A program made the position numbers and the translations under genes. Shown here in pieces: positions 1-7,997 of a stretch of DNA of 64,000 bases. Each line of letters starts with the position of its first letter. Within the stretch, counting starts at the first letter, position 1. The notes under the pieces are model-generated. The model had not been told where the DNA came from. It made no database searches and worked only from the letters and a program-made list of their open reading frames with translations. The DNA is from Streptomyces sp. CNH099 (GTDB lineage: Bacteria; Actinomycetota; Actinomycetes; Streptomycetales; Streptomycetaceae), in NCBI GenBank assembly GCA_000514715.1, contig AZWL01000001.1, positions 1,028,316-1,092,315 of the forward strand, in the 5' to 3' direction.

Positions 1-92
1 CCGACGGAGAGTTCGACGGCGACCCCGGCCGCGGGGCGGCCGAGGCTGGTGTCCAGGATGTGCGTGGAGACGGTCGCGGCAGCGGCGCTCAT
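1..92 (-). CDS. uraH: 5-hydroxyisourate hydrolase, N-terminal fragment (cut by window edge)
   Basis: About 30 codons are visible from an ATG at 92. They read M-S-A-A-A-A-T-V followed by STHILDTSLGRPAAGVAVEL, the N-terminal signature of transthyretin-like hydroxyisourate hydrolases (His in the STH segment, then LD-x-x-x-GxPA). The enzyme converts 5-hydroxyisourate to OHCU in urate degradation. The ATG overlaps the uraD stop codon by four bases (ATGA), so the two are translationally coupled. The C-terminus lies outside the window; urate oxidase often follows in streptomycetes but is not seen here. Confidence 0.9.
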   Translation of the reverse strand, partial: MSAAAATVSTHILDTSLGRPAAGVAVELSV

Positions 93-631
93 GGGCGGGC
101 TCCTTCTCGTTCGGCGTCTGCTTCGCCGCCTTCTTCGACGAGGCGGGTCAGGCGGATCCGGTTGATCTTGCCCAGCTCGCGGCGCGCGATCCGCCGCTCC
201 TCCTCCGGCGCGTTGCCGATCCGCTCGCGCAGCGCGTCCCGCAGCTGCTCGGCGCCGAGGCCGGTCGCGCAGATCAGGAAGACGTGCCCGAAGCGCTCCT
301 GGTACGCGAGGGTCAGCTCCAGCACCTCCGCCCGGAGCGCCTCCGGGGCGTCCGCCATGCCGCGCTGCTCGCGCGCCGAAGCGGGGTCGGCCGGCCGCGG
401 CCTGCCGATGGGCGGGTGCCCGGCCATCGCCTCGGCCAGTCCGGCGTCGTCGAGGGCGGCGAGGGCGGCGTCGGCGGCGGCGTAGAGCCGCGCCGCGTCC
501 GCGTACGGCCGGGCGGCGGCGACGGCCGCGGCCCAGGGGCCGGCCGCGCACACCTCGCGCAGCAGGGTGCGGGCGGCCTGGTCACCGGCGGAGTTGAGCC
601 GGGCGAGGCCCGGCGGAACGCGGGAGGTCAC
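89..631 (-). CDS. uraD: OHCU decarboxylase
   Basis: This 180-residue protein matches 2-oxo-4-hydroxy-4-carboxy-5-ureidoimidazoline decarboxylases in length. The catalytic-His segment GHPPIG lies at about 71-76 and the family motif FGHVFLICATG at about 114-124. It catalyses the last step from urate to S-allantoin. The start is GTG at 631 with no strong Shine-Dalgarno sequence; the protein begins with a helix containing RLNSAG. It overlaps uraH downstream by 4 nt. Upstream, a 55-bp gap that holds an inverted repeat separates it from the HTH gene, so it probably has its own regulated promoter or a processed junction there. Confidence 0.93.
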   Translation of the reverse strand: MTSRVPPGLARLNSAGDQAARTLLREVCAAGPWAAAVAAARPYADAARLYAAADAALAALDDAGLAEAMAGHPPIGRPRPADPASAREQRGMADAPEALRAEVLELTLAYQERFGHVFLICATGLGAEQLRDALRERIGNAPEEERRIARRELGKINRIRLTRLVEEGGEADAEREGARP

Positions 632-662
632 AGCGGCAAGCTAGGAGCCCCGGAGCGCATCG

Positions 663-677
663 TCAACAGTTTGTTGA
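663..677. promoter_or_regulatory. inverted repeat upstream of uraD
   Basis: TCAACA-GTT-TGTTGA is a perfect 6-3-6 inverted repeat in the 55-bp gap between the HTH regulator stop and the uraD start. It is A/T-rich relative to its surroundings. It is a candidate operator for the adjacent HTH protein or another purine-catabolism regulator; this is inference from position and symmetry only. Confidence 0.4.
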
Positions 678-686
678 ATTTCCGCG

Positions 687-1076
687 TCAGCCGTCCCCCG
701 GCGACGGGCCCGGCCGGGCCTCCCGGTTCAGGTAGTTGTAGATGGTGAACCTGCTGACGCCCAGCGCGCCGGCCACCGTCTCCACCCCGTGCCGCACGGA
801 GAACGCGCCGCGGGTCTCCAGGACCCGTACGACCTGCTGCTTCGTCCTGCGGTCGAGCCGCGCGAGCGGCACCCCGTGCCGGCGCTCCAGCTCCGCGAGC
901 ATGTGGTCCAGCGAGTCCGCCAGGTGCGGCAGCCGCACCGCCAGCACCTCGCGGCCCTCCCAGGACAGCACGACGTCGTCGCCCTCCGCCGCCTCCGGCG
1001 CGACCAGTTGCCCGCCCAGGGCGTCCACCAGCGGCCTGACCGCGTCCACGAAGGGGTGGTCCGCGGGCTCCGTCAT
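687..1076 (-). CDS. small helix-turn-helix regulator of the urate operon
   Basis: The protein has 129 residues. The N-terminal half (about 1-75) is an alpha/beta region without a recognised ligand motif. The C-terminal segment at about 85-118 (VETVAGALGVSRFTIYNYLNR) is a clear helix-turn-helix of the kind at the C-terminus of DauR/YheO-like proteins. Such short HTH proteins commonly sit upstream of uraD/uraH in streptomycetes, so a role in controlling urate degradation is likely. The ATG at 1076 overlaps the stop of the preceding gene by 4 nt, so the two are cotranslated. The ligand is unknown. Confidence 0.8.
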   Translation of the reverse strand: MTEPADHPFVDAVRPLVDALGGQLVAPEAAEGDDVVLSWEGREVLAVRLPHLADSLDHMLAELERRHGVPLARLDRRTKQQVVRVLETRGAFSVRHGVETVAGALGVSRFTIYNYLNREARPGPSPGDG

Positions 1077-1381
1077 GCGCTCCCCTCCCCCGGCCCCTCC
1101 GGCCCCTCCGGTTCCACCGGCTCCACCCGCCCGGCCGGCGCGTCGCCGACGACGCTGACCTGCAGCGAGATACGGGTGGCCCCGGACACCAGCGACCGGC
1201 GCAGCAACTCGTCCACGGCGCCGAGCACGGCCTCCGCACCGCCCTCCGCGCTGTTCCCGAACGGGCCGACGTCCACGGCGTCCAGACCCGCCGACTCCAC
1301 CAGGTCGCGGGCCGCCACCGCGTGCGGCGGCGGCTCCTCCAGGTCGAACGGCTCGGTCGTGAACTCCAGCCTGAGTCGCAT
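1073..1381 (-). CDS. thiamine-binding (DUF77/MTH1187)-like protein
   Basis: The ATG at 1381 gives 102 residues beginning MRLRLEFTTEPFDLEE. The AVDVGPFGNSAEGG and RISLQVSVVGD segments and the overall alternating alpha/beta pattern resemble the small thiamine-binding YqgV/MTH1187 family. Family assignment is by recognition of these segments. The C-terminus is a Gly/Pro/Glu-rich tail. It is the first gene of a coupled pair with the HTH regulator (ATGA overlap). What it contributes to urate metabolism is unknown; it may only be an operon passenger. An upstream extension in the same frame is possible, but its composition looks non-coding. Confidence 0.65.
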   Translation of the reverse strand: MRLRLEFTTEPFDLEEPPPHAVAARDLVESAGLDAVDVGPFGNSAEGGAEAVLGAVDELLRRSLVSGATRISLQVSVVGDAPAGRVEPVEPEGPEGPGEGSA

Positions 1382-1502
1382 CCGAGCAGCATACGTGCGC
1401 GGGCCGCGGCCCCGGCCCGGCCGGGCGGCGCCGGGGCGACGCTCCCAGGTGCCCGGGACAGCGGGTTGCCTAGCGTAGCCGCGTGATTCCGGGAGGTGAC
1501 AC

Positions 1503-2624
1503 ATGACACGACCCCTGCGGGTGGCCGTCTGCGGGGCCGGGCTCGGCGGGCTCGCCGCCGCGGCGGCGCTCGCCCGGGCGGGCCTGGAGGTCACCGTCTA
1601 CGAACAGCGCCCCCGGCTGCCGGAGGACGAGACGGCGCTGCACCTCGCGCCCAACGGCAGCCGCATCCTGCAGCGCTGGGGCCTGGGCGCGGAGCTGCTC
1701 GCGCTCGCGGTGCAGCCGGTCGCGGTGGAGTTCCGCGAGTGGAGCGACGGCTCGCTGGCCTGGCGGCAGCCGCTCGGCAGACCGGACCCGGGTGACTGCA
1801 CCGCCCCGTACTGCACGCTGCTCGCCGACGAGCTGTACGACCTGCTCCTCGCCCGGCTGCCGCAGGAACGCATCCGGCTGGGCCGGCGGCTGAGCGGCTT
1901 CACGGAGTCGGCGGACGGCGTGGCGCTGGAGTTCGCGGACGGGGGCGGCGCGACGGCCGACGTGCTGGTGGGCGCCGACGGCGTGCGCTCGCTCGTGCGC
2001 TCCCGGCTGATCGGCACCCCGCGCCGCGTCTACCACGGCGCCACCGCCTACAGCGGCGCGCTGCAGGCCGACGACGTGCCGGGGCTGCCCCGCGACCGGG
2101 TGACGGTGTGGCTCGGCCCGGAGGCCCGCATGGTGGGCGCGCCGGTGTCGCAGGGCGAGCAGCTCGGCTTCGTCGCCGTGGTGCCGTCCGCGGGCCGTAC
2201 CGCCCGGCCGCTCCCGGGGCGGGGCCGGACGGCCGCGCTGGCGGCGGAGTTCGGCGGCTGGGCGCCGGACGTCAAGGCGATCACGACCGCGGCGGGCGGC
2301 GTACGGTCCTGGACGCCGTACGACCACGCCCCGCTGAAGCGCTGGGGCAGCGGCCGCGTCACGCTCCTCGGCGACGCCGCGCACCCGATGCTGCCGTACC
2401 ACGGGCAGGGCGTCAGCCAGTGCCTGGAGGACGCGGTGGCCCTCGCCCACCACCTGGGCACCGCCCGCACCCCCGCCCAGGCGCTGCGCCGGTACGAGGC
2501 GCTGCGGCTGCCGCACACCGCCCGGGTGCAGCTCGGCTCGCGCGCGAACGCGTTCCGGCCGGCCGCCGTGCCGGACGTCTCCTGGGCGCAGGTCTACGAC
2601 ATCGAGGAGCACCTGCCGGGCTGA
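1503..2624 (+). CDS. FAD-dependent monooxygenase (class A flavoprotein hydroxylase)
   Basis: The protein has 373 residues. The N-terminal dinucleotide-binding motif VCGAGLGGLAAAAALARAG (about 9-27) is followed by an E in VTVYEQRPRL. The second FAD motif GDAAHPMLPYHGQGVSQCLEDA (given here as two blocks, GDAAHPMLPYHGQG and VSQCLEDA) lies near 285-306. The DG motif is VLVGADGVRS. This is the salicylate-hydroxylase/HpxO architecture. Because it is divergent from the urate operon, a role in purine oxidation (as HpxO, urate hydroxylase, in Klebsiella) is possible, but other aromatic substrates are equally compatible. The ATG lies after GGGAGGTGACAC, a good ribosome site. Confidence 0.82.
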   Translation: MTRPLRVAVCGAGLGGLAAAAALARAGLEVTVYEQRPRLPEDETALHLAPNGSRILQRWGLGAELLALAVQPVAVEFREWSDGSLAWRQPLGRPDPGDCTAPYCTLLADELYDLLLARLPQERIRLGRRLSGFTESADGVALEFADGGGATADVLVGADGVRSLVRSRLIGTPRRVYHGATAYSGALQADDVPGLPRDRVTVWLGPEARMVGAPVSQGEQLGFVAVVPSAGRTARPLPGRGRTAALAAEFGGWAPDVKAITTAAGGVRSWTPYDHAPLKRWGSGRVTLLGDAAHPMLPYHGQGVSQCLEDAVALAHHLGTARTPAQALRRYEALRLPHTARVQLGSRANAFRPAAVPDVSWAQVYDIEEHLPG

Positions 2625-3089
2625 CCACCCGGCGGTTGCGCAGCAAGCGACCGCGTCGCGCACACACCGGCGGCGGATCACGAGTCCGGCGCCCCGCACC
2701 GGAGGCGGGGCGCCGGGAAGGACGGCCCGGAGGTCGGCACCGGGCCGCACGGTCGCGAGGGGCCGCAGGGCGGGCGCGGCGAGCGGTGCGACTGGGCCTC
2801 GCACCGGCTCCCGCCCCCGCCCCGCCTCCGCGGTGGCCCGCACGCCGGTGAAGAGACGGCGCGCGGCCCGCGGGACTCGCCGGCCGTGCGGGGCCCTTCC
2901 CCCGTTTCGCGTGGCGGGGGAAGGGCCCCACCCGGCGCGGATCCCGCGGATCGCGCCGGGCCGTCGGGCGGGCTGCCGAACGGGCCGCGGGACCCACCCT
3001 TGGCCGGAGTTGCACCCCCCGTGACGAACCGGTGACGCACCGCCGGTATCGTCACGCCCGCAGGGGCCGGGGACTGGGGCGGGTAACAC
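2625..3089. other. 465-bp intergenic region
   Basis: Non-coding by eye: no frame has a convincing protein, and the reading frames here are Arg/Pro-rich shadows. It contains the strong hairpin listed at 2890-2929. The last ~90 bp before 3090 should hold the promoter and ribosome site (GGGGCGGGTAACAC) of the response regulator. Confidence 0.6.
2890..2929 (+). terminator. strong GC-rich hairpin, probable terminator
   Basis: Perfect 14-bp arms, GGGGCCCTTCCCCC and GGGGGAAGGGCCCC, flank a 12-nt loop. It lies 265 bp after the monooxygenase stop and upstream of the response regulator. It has no T-tract, as is common for streptomycete terminators. It could also act as an attenuator in a long leader of the downstream gene. 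Confidence 0.55.
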
Positions 3090-3758
3090 ATGTCGATCCG
3101 AGTCGTGGTCGCCGACGACCAGGCGCTGCTGCGCGGGAGCTTCCGGGTGCTGGTCGAGACGGCACCCGGGCTGAGCGTGGTGGGCGAGGCGGCGAGCGGG
3201 GCGGAGGCGGTCGCGCTGGCGGCGGCGGAGCTGCCGGACGTGGTGCTGATGGACGTGCGGATGCCCGAGGTCGACGGCATCGAGGCGACCCGGCAGATCT
3301 GCGGTTCCCCGGCGACGGCCGGGGTGCGGGTGCTGATCCTGACGATGTTCGACCTCGACGAGTACGTGTACGGGGCGCTGCGCGCCGGCGCGAGCGGCTT
3401 CCTGCTGAAGGACACCCCGCCGGCGGAGCTGCTGCGCGCGATCCGCGTGGTGGCCCGCGGGCAGGCGCTGCTGGCGCCGTCGGTGACGCAGCGGCTGATC
3501 CGGCACTTCAGCCGGCTGCCGGAGCCGCTGCCGGACCTGCCGCGGGATCTGACGCGGGTGACGGTGCGGGAGCAGGAGGTGCTGGTGCTGGTGGCCCGCG
3601 GGCTGGCGAACGGGGAGATCGCCGACCGGCTGGGGCTGAGCCTGCCGACGGTGAAGTCGCACGTGAGCCACCTGCTGACGAAGCTGGACGCCCGGGACCG
3701 TATCCAACTGGTCATCACCGCCTACGAAACGGGCCTGGTCACCCCGTCCCGCCGGTGA
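3090..3758 (+). CDS. NarL/LuxR-family response regulator
   Basis: The protein has 222 residues. The receiver domain (about 3-120) has the acidic pair D9/D10, phospho-acceptor D55 in VVLMDVRMPEVDG, and the conserved Lys in FLLKDTPP. The C-terminal GerE helix-turn-helix at about 155-212 reads TVREQEVLVLVARGLANGEI and LSLPTVKSHVSHLLTKL. No kinase is encoded on the same strand next to it. It converges on the RR-HK-HK group of 3811-6795, and its partner may be the histidine kinase at 5536-6795. The start is ATG at 3090. Confidence 0.93.
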   Translation: MSIRVVVADDQALLRGSFRVLVETAPGLSVVGEAASGAEAVALAAAELPDVVLMDVRMPEVDGIEATRQICGSPATAGVRVLILTMFDLDEYVYGALRAGASGFLLKDTPPAELLRAIRVVARGQALLAPSVTQRLIRHFSRLPEPLPDLPRDLTRVTVREQEVLVLVARGLANGEIADRLGLSLPTVKSHVSHLLTKLDARDRIQLVITAYETGLVTPSRR

Positions 3759-3810
3759 CCCCCGCCGGGGAGCCGGACCGCGCCCCGGGCCCGCCGGCCC
3801 CCTGCTCCCC

Positions 3811-4476
3811 CTACTCCCCCAGCCCCGCCTCCCGCGCCCGCAGCATGGCCGCTATCCGGTCCTGCACCCCGAGCTTCGTGAAGATGTTCGAGATGTGGTT
3901 GCGCACGGTCTTCTCCGACAGCACCAGCTCCCGCGCGATCCGCCGGTTGTTGTAGCTGCGCGCGATCAGGTCGAGAACCTCCCGCTCCCGCTGCGTCAGC
4001 TGCGGGAACGCCCGCCCCGCCGGCACCGTGTGCAGCGCCGAGAAGTACCGGCTCAGCCGCTCCGCCACCGCCGGGCTGAACACCGCGCCGCCCGCCGCCA
4101 CGCACCGCACCGCACCCAGCAGCTCCGCCCGCGACGCGCCCTTGTCCAGATACCCGTACGCCCCCGCGCGCAGCGCCGCGACCACCGCGTCGTCCTCCAC
4201 CGACGCCGACATCACCAGCACCCGCGGCGGCGGCGAGCCGCTCCGGCACGGGGAGTTCAGCTGCCGCGTCGCCTCCACCCCCGAGCAGCCCGGCAGGTGG
4301 AGGTCCATCAGCACCACGTCGACCCGCGCGTCCGGCTCCGCCAGCGCCGTCAGCGCCTCCTCGCCGGCCCCCGACTCGCCCGCGATCTCCAGGTCCGGCA
4401 CGTTCTCCAGCGCCACCCGCACCCCGTCCCGGAACACCGGGTGGTCGTCGACGATGTACACCCGCACCGCGCTCAC
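3811..4476 (-). CDS. NarL/LuxR-family response regulator
   Basis: The GTG at 4476 gives 221 residues starting MSAVRVYIVDDHPVFRDG. Phospho-acceptor D58 lies in VVLMDLHLPGCSG, and YLDKGASRAELL carries the conserved Lys. The C-terminal GerE HTH reads LTQREREVLDLIARSYNNRR and LVLSEKTVRNHISNIFTKL. The GTG overlaps the stop of the kinase upstream by 4 nt (GTGA), which fixes the start and pairs the two proteins. It ends 52 bp from the convergent response regulator. Confidence 0.93.
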   Translation of the reverse strand: MSAVRVYIVDDHPVFRDGVRVALENVPDLEIAGESGAGEEALTALAEPDARVDVVLMDLHLPGCSGVEATRQLNSPCRSGSPPPRVLVMSASVEDDAVVAALRAGAYGYLDKGASRAELLGAVRCVAAGGAVFSPAVAERLSRYFSALHTVPAGRAFPQLTQREREVLDLIARSYNNRRIARELVLSEKTVRNHISNIFTKLGVQDRIAAMLRAREAGLGE

Positions 4477-5516
4477 GCCGGCCCTCCCGGCAGCACCGCG
4501 CGCACCAGCGTCCCGTGCGGCAGGTCCGTCCGCGGCAGGATCCGCAGCGTGCCGCCCACCTCCTCCGCCCGCCGCACCATGGAGTCGATGCCCAGGCCCG
4601 GCGGGCGCCGCGGCGGCCGGCCGGTGCCGTCGTCGGCGATGTCGAGGCGCAGCGCCGTGGCCGAGGTCCACGCCCCGAGCAGGACGGTACGGGCCGCGGC
4701 GTGCCGCAGCGCGTTGGTCAGCCCCTCGGCGGCGATGCGGTACGCGGCGACCTCCACCGCCGGGTGCAGCGCGCCGAGCCGCCGCGGCACCCGGGCCCGC
4801 ACCTCGGTGCCCGTGCCGTCGTGGCGGGCGGCGAGCCGGACGAGCGCGCCGGCGAGCCCGGCCTCGGCCAGGTCGGGGGGCCGCAGGTCGTCGATGACCG
4901 AGCGGATCTCGGCGCCCAGGCCGGCGGCCGTGCGGGCGGCGTCGGCGACGAGCCGGCGGCCCGCGGACCCGTCCGCGAGCAGCTCCGCCGCCGTCTCCAG
5001 CCGGAGCCGGATGCTGGCGAGGTTGCCGCCGATGCCGTCGTGCAGGTCGCGGCTGAGCCGGTGCCGCTCGGCCTCCCGGGCGGCGACGACCTGGTCGCCG
5101 CGGTGGCGCAGCTCCTCGCCCAGCACCAGCGCGGCCACCATCGGGGCCAGTTGGTCCACGTACGTGTCGAGGCCGCAGCCGGGCGGCGGCGCGTGGCAGC
5201 CGAACACCCCGTAGACCTCGCCCTGGTGGACCAGGGGCCGGCGCACCGCCGGAGGTGCGGGCACCCCGGCCCGGGCGCGGCAGGCGGCCGCCGCGCCCCG
5301 TCGGGCGGTGCGCAGCGTGGCGCCGGCCGCCCCCAGGTGCGCGACCGCCAGCTCGCAGGCCAGCGTGGCCGCCTCCGCGGGCCGTACGCCGTCGCGGATG
5401 CGCGCGGCCAGTATCCGCAGCGCCCGCTGTACGCCCGGTTCCGGACGCTCCTTCACCGCGGCATGGGTCGCCACCGTGTCACCATCGCTTCCCCCCCGCC
5501 TGATGTCCGTGTGCAC
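4473..5516 (-). CDS. cytoplasmic NarL-class sensor histidine kinase
   Basis: The protein has 347 residues and no membrane segment. Residues about 25-130 form a GAF-like input region (VRRPLVHQGEVYGVFGCHA). The HisKA_3 motif AERHRLSRDLHDGIGGNLA places phospho-acceptor His at about 159. The ATPase N-box is VAAYRIAAEGLTNALRHAA and the G-box is PGLGIDSMVRRAEEVGG. It is translationally coupled to the regulator downstream. Nineteen bases separate it from a second kinase gene upstream, so the locus reads HK-HK-RR. The small cysteines in the GAF-like region do not form a recognisable cluster motif. Confidence 0.9.
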   Translation of the reverse strand: MHTDIRRGGSDGDTVATHAAVKERPEPGVQRALRILAARIRDGVRPAEAATLACELAVAHLGAAGATLRTARRGAAAACRARAGVPAPPAVRRPLVHQGEVYGVFGCHAPPPGCGLDTYVDQLAPMVAALVLGEELRHRGDQVVAAREAERHRLSRDLHDGIGGNLASIRLRLETAAELLADGSAGRRLVADAARTAAGLGAEIRSVIDDLRPPDLAEAGLAGALVRLAARHDGTGTEVRARVPRRLGALHPAVEVAAYRIAAEGLTNALRHAAARTVLLGAWTSATALRLDIADDGTGRPPRRPPGLGIDSMVRRAEEVGGTLRILPRTDLPHGTLVRAVLPGGPA

Positions 5517-5535
5517 CGATCCCGGGATCCCAGGA

Positions 5536-6795
5536 TCACGGTCCCGGCGCGCCCGACCGCACCCCGGTCGCGGGCGCGGGCTCGTACGGCAGCCGGGCCA
5601 CGACCCGGTACCCGCCGCCGGCCGTCGGGCCCGCGTCGAGCACCCCGCCGTACATGGCGGCCCGTTCGCGCATGCCGACGAGCCCGTGGCCGCCGTCCGG
5701 CGCCGCGGCCCGGTGCCCCGCGGCGCGGCCGTCGTCGGTCACCTCGATCCGTACGTCCGTGCCGTCGGCCTCGACGGCGACGCGGCAGCGCGCCGCGCCG
5801 GCGTGCTTGACCACGTTGGTCAGCGACTCCTGCGCGATGCGGTAGACCGACAGGCCCACGCCGGCGGGCACCTCGTCGAGCCCGCCGGTGGTCAGCTCCA
5901 CCGCGACGCCCGCGGCGCGCACCCGGTCGGCGAGCGCCCCGAGGCCCGCGACACCCGGCGCCGGGTCCAGGTTCCGCGGGCCCGGGCAGGGGTCGGTGCG
6001 GGCTCCGGTGTCGACGCGCAGCAGCCGCAGCATGCTCCGCAGCTCCGCCAGCGCCTCGCGGCTGATCGACTCGATGGCCCGCAGCGACTCGGCGACCTCG
6101 CCGGGCCGCTCGGCCGCCACGTGGTTGGCCACCGACGCCTTGACCGCGATGAGCCCGATGCTGTGCGTCACGACGTCGTGCAGCTCCCGGGCCACGCGCA
6201 GCCGTTCGCCCGCGACGGCGCGCAGCGCCAGCTCCTCCGCGGCGCGGGCCGCGGCCAGCCGCCGGTCCCGCACCACGCGCCCGGCGACCCAGGCGGCGGC
6301 GGGCAGCAGCACGGCGAGGCCCAGCGTCGCGGGGTGGACCGGCACGTCGCCGACGAGCGCGGCGGCGGCCAGGCACAGCGGGCCGGCGGCCAGCACGCAG
6401 GCCACGGCCCGGCCGTCCACGTCGCGGCGCGGCTGGGTGAGCGCCACCGGGTAGAGCGTGTACGCGAGGGCGGCGAACCCGGCGGCGCCCCAGCCCAGCG
6501 GCGCCGTCGCCCCCGCCACCACCAGGGCCGCGGCACAGGCGGGCAGCGGGTATAAGCGGCGCAGCGCGGGCGCGGCGCCGGTGGCCGCGGCGACGACGGC
6601 GACGAGCCAGCCCGGGTGCGGGCGCGCGGACAGCGGCGCGAGGGCGGTCAGCACCGTCAGGCCCGCGAACCCGGCGGCGGCGAGCGGGTCCAGCGGCACC
6701 GGCCGGCCGCGCCGCCGCGGCCGGTGGTGCCGTACTGTGCCTCCGTCGCTTCCCTCGCTCTGCACGGGAGGACCATAGACGGCACCGGATGCCAT
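5536..6795 (-). CDS. membrane sensor histidine kinase (NarL class)
   Basis: From the ATG at 6795 the protein has 419 residues. This start follows GGAAGGAGG; an in-frame ATG at 6819 is the alternative. About four to five hydrophobic segments lie between 38 and 172. The HisKA_3 motif VARELHDVVTHSIGLIAVKA has His at about 206. The N-box is YRIAQESLTNVVKHAGA, and the G-boxes VTDDGRAAG and GGHGLVGMRERAAMYGG are intact. It sits immediately upstream of the soluble kinase/regulator pair on the same strand. It may signal to that regulator or to the convergent orphan regulator at 3090. Confidence 0.9.
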   Translation of the reverse strand: MASGAVYGPPVQSEGSDGGTVRHHRPRRRGRPVPLDPLAAAGFAGLTVLTALAPLSARPHPGWLVAVVAAATGAAPALRRLYPLPACAAALVVAGATAPLGWGAAGFAALAYTLYPVALTQPRRDVDGRAVACVLAAGPLCLAAAALVGDVPVHPATLGLAVLLPAAAWVAGRVVRDRRLAAARAAEELALRAVAGERLRVARELHDVVTHSIGLIAVKASVANHVAAERPGEVAESLRAIESISREALAELRSMLRLLRVDTGARTDPCPGPRNLDPAPGVAGLGALADRVRAAGVAVELTTGGLDEVPAGVGLSVYRIAQESLTNVVKHAGAARCRVAVEADGTDVRIEVTDDGRAAGHRAAAPDGGHGLVGMRERAAMYGGVLDAGPTAGGGYRVVARLPYEPAPATGVRSGAPGP

Positions 6796-6945
6796 GCGCC
6801 TCCTTCCCGAGTAGGTCATCCTCACGCACGATAGGCGCGGCAGCACGGTCGGTGACGTCGCCGGCCGGAGCGCCCGGCCGCGCCGCCGCCCGCCGCACCG
6901 CGCTCCACGCCCGCGCCTCCGGGCAGAGCAGAAAGGCACCACCTC

Positions 6946-7869
6946 ATGACCACCGACTCCGCGGCCGCCGGGGCCGACCGGGCCGACCAGCCTTCGATTG
7001 CCTGGGTCGGCCTCGGCATCATGGGCTCCCCCATGGCCGAGAACCTGATCGCGGCGGGCTTCCCCGTCACCGGCCACACCCGGCGGCGGGACAAGCTCGA
7101 CCGGCTGGCAAAGGCCGGCGGCACCGCCGCCGGCTCGATCGCCGAGGCCGTCGCCGACGCGGACGTGATCATCACGATGGTCCCCGCGTCGCCGGAGGTC
7201 GAGGCCGTCGCGTACGGGCCCGACGGCATCCTGGCGCACGCCCGGCCGGGCGCGCTGCTGATTGACATGTCCTCGATCACCCCGCAGACCTCCGTGGACC
7301 TGGCGGCGCACGCCGCCGAGCGCGGGATCCGGGTGCTCGACGCCCCGGTCTCGGGCGGGGAGGCCGGGGCCGTCGAAGCGGCGCTGTCCATCATGGTCGG
7401 CGGCGAGCGGGCCGACTTCGAGCGGGCCCTGCCGGTCTTCGAGGCGCTCGGCCGGACGGTCGTGCACTGCGGGCCGCACGGCGCCGGCCAGACCGTCAAG
7501 GCCGCCAACCAGCTCGTCGTCGCGGTCAACATCCAGGCGTGCGCCGAGGCCGTGGTCTTCCTGGAGAAGTCCGGCGTGGACCTCCGGGCCGCCCTCGACG
7601 TGCTCGGCGGCGGTCTGGCGGGCTCCACGGTGCTGGCCCGGAAGAAGGACAACTTCCTGGACCGCGACTTCCGCCCCGGCTTCCGCGTCGACCTGCACCA
7701 CAAGGACCTCGGCATCGTCACGGACGCGGCGCGCGAGGTCGGCGCCGCGCTGCCGGCCGGCGCGCTCGTCGCGCAGCTCGTCGCCGCGCTGCGGGAGCAG
7801 GGCGACGGCGGCCTGGACCACTCCGCGCTGCTGCGCGGGGTAGAGCGGCTGTCGGGCCGGGACACCTGA
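6946..7869 (+). CDS. glxR: tartronate semialdehyde reductase (2-hydroxy-3-oxopropionate reductase)
   Basis: The 307-residue beta-hydroxyacid dehydrogenase has the NAD-binding motif VGLGIMGSPMAENL at about 21-34. The substrate segment DAPVSGGEAGA lies at about 132-142. The catalytic Lys is K185 in GAGQTVKAANQ. DNFLDRDFRPGFRVDLHHKD is typical of GlxR rather than of 3-hydroxyisobutyrate dehydrogenase. It reduces tartronate semialdehyde to glycerate in glyoxylate assimilation, which fits the purine-catabolic genes at both sides of the region. It stands alone here; glyoxylate carboligase and hydroxypyruvate isomerase are not in the window. The ribosome site is GAAAGG before the ATG. Confidence 0.88.
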   Translation: MTTDSAAAGADRADQPSIAWVGLGIMGSPMAENLIAAGFPVTGHTRRRDKLDRLAKAGGTAAGSIAEAVADADVIITMVPASPEVEAVAYGPDGILAHARPGALLIDMSSITPQTSVDLAAHAAERGIRVLDAPVSGGEAGAVEAALSIMVGGERADFERALPVFEALGRTVVHCGPHGAGQTVKAANQLVVAVNIQACAEAVVFLEKSGVDLRAALDVLGGGLAGSTVLARKKDNFLDRDFRPGFRVDLHHKDLGIVTDAAREVGAALPAGALVAQLVAALREQGDGGLDHSALLRGVERLSGRDT

Positions 7870-7997
7870 CCCGCGGCGGGGGCGGCGATCGCCGCGCTGC
7901 CGGCGGCGAGCGGCGGCGCACGTCGCCAAGAGCCCGATTCGTGCGGGATGCTGGAGTGCGGAACGGACCACGCGGCCCAGAACCAGGAGCACTTCCC

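Noticed and set aside
1503..2624. Naming the FAD monooxygenase hpxO (urate hydroxylase)
   Set aside because: Genomic proximity to urate genes is suggestive, but the sequence does not distinguish it from other class A flavoprotein hydroxylases.
2625..3089. Short open frames in the intergenic region before the response regulator
   Set aside because: They are Arg/Pro-rich with no ribosome site or recognised family; the hairpin at 2890-2929 better explains the sequence.
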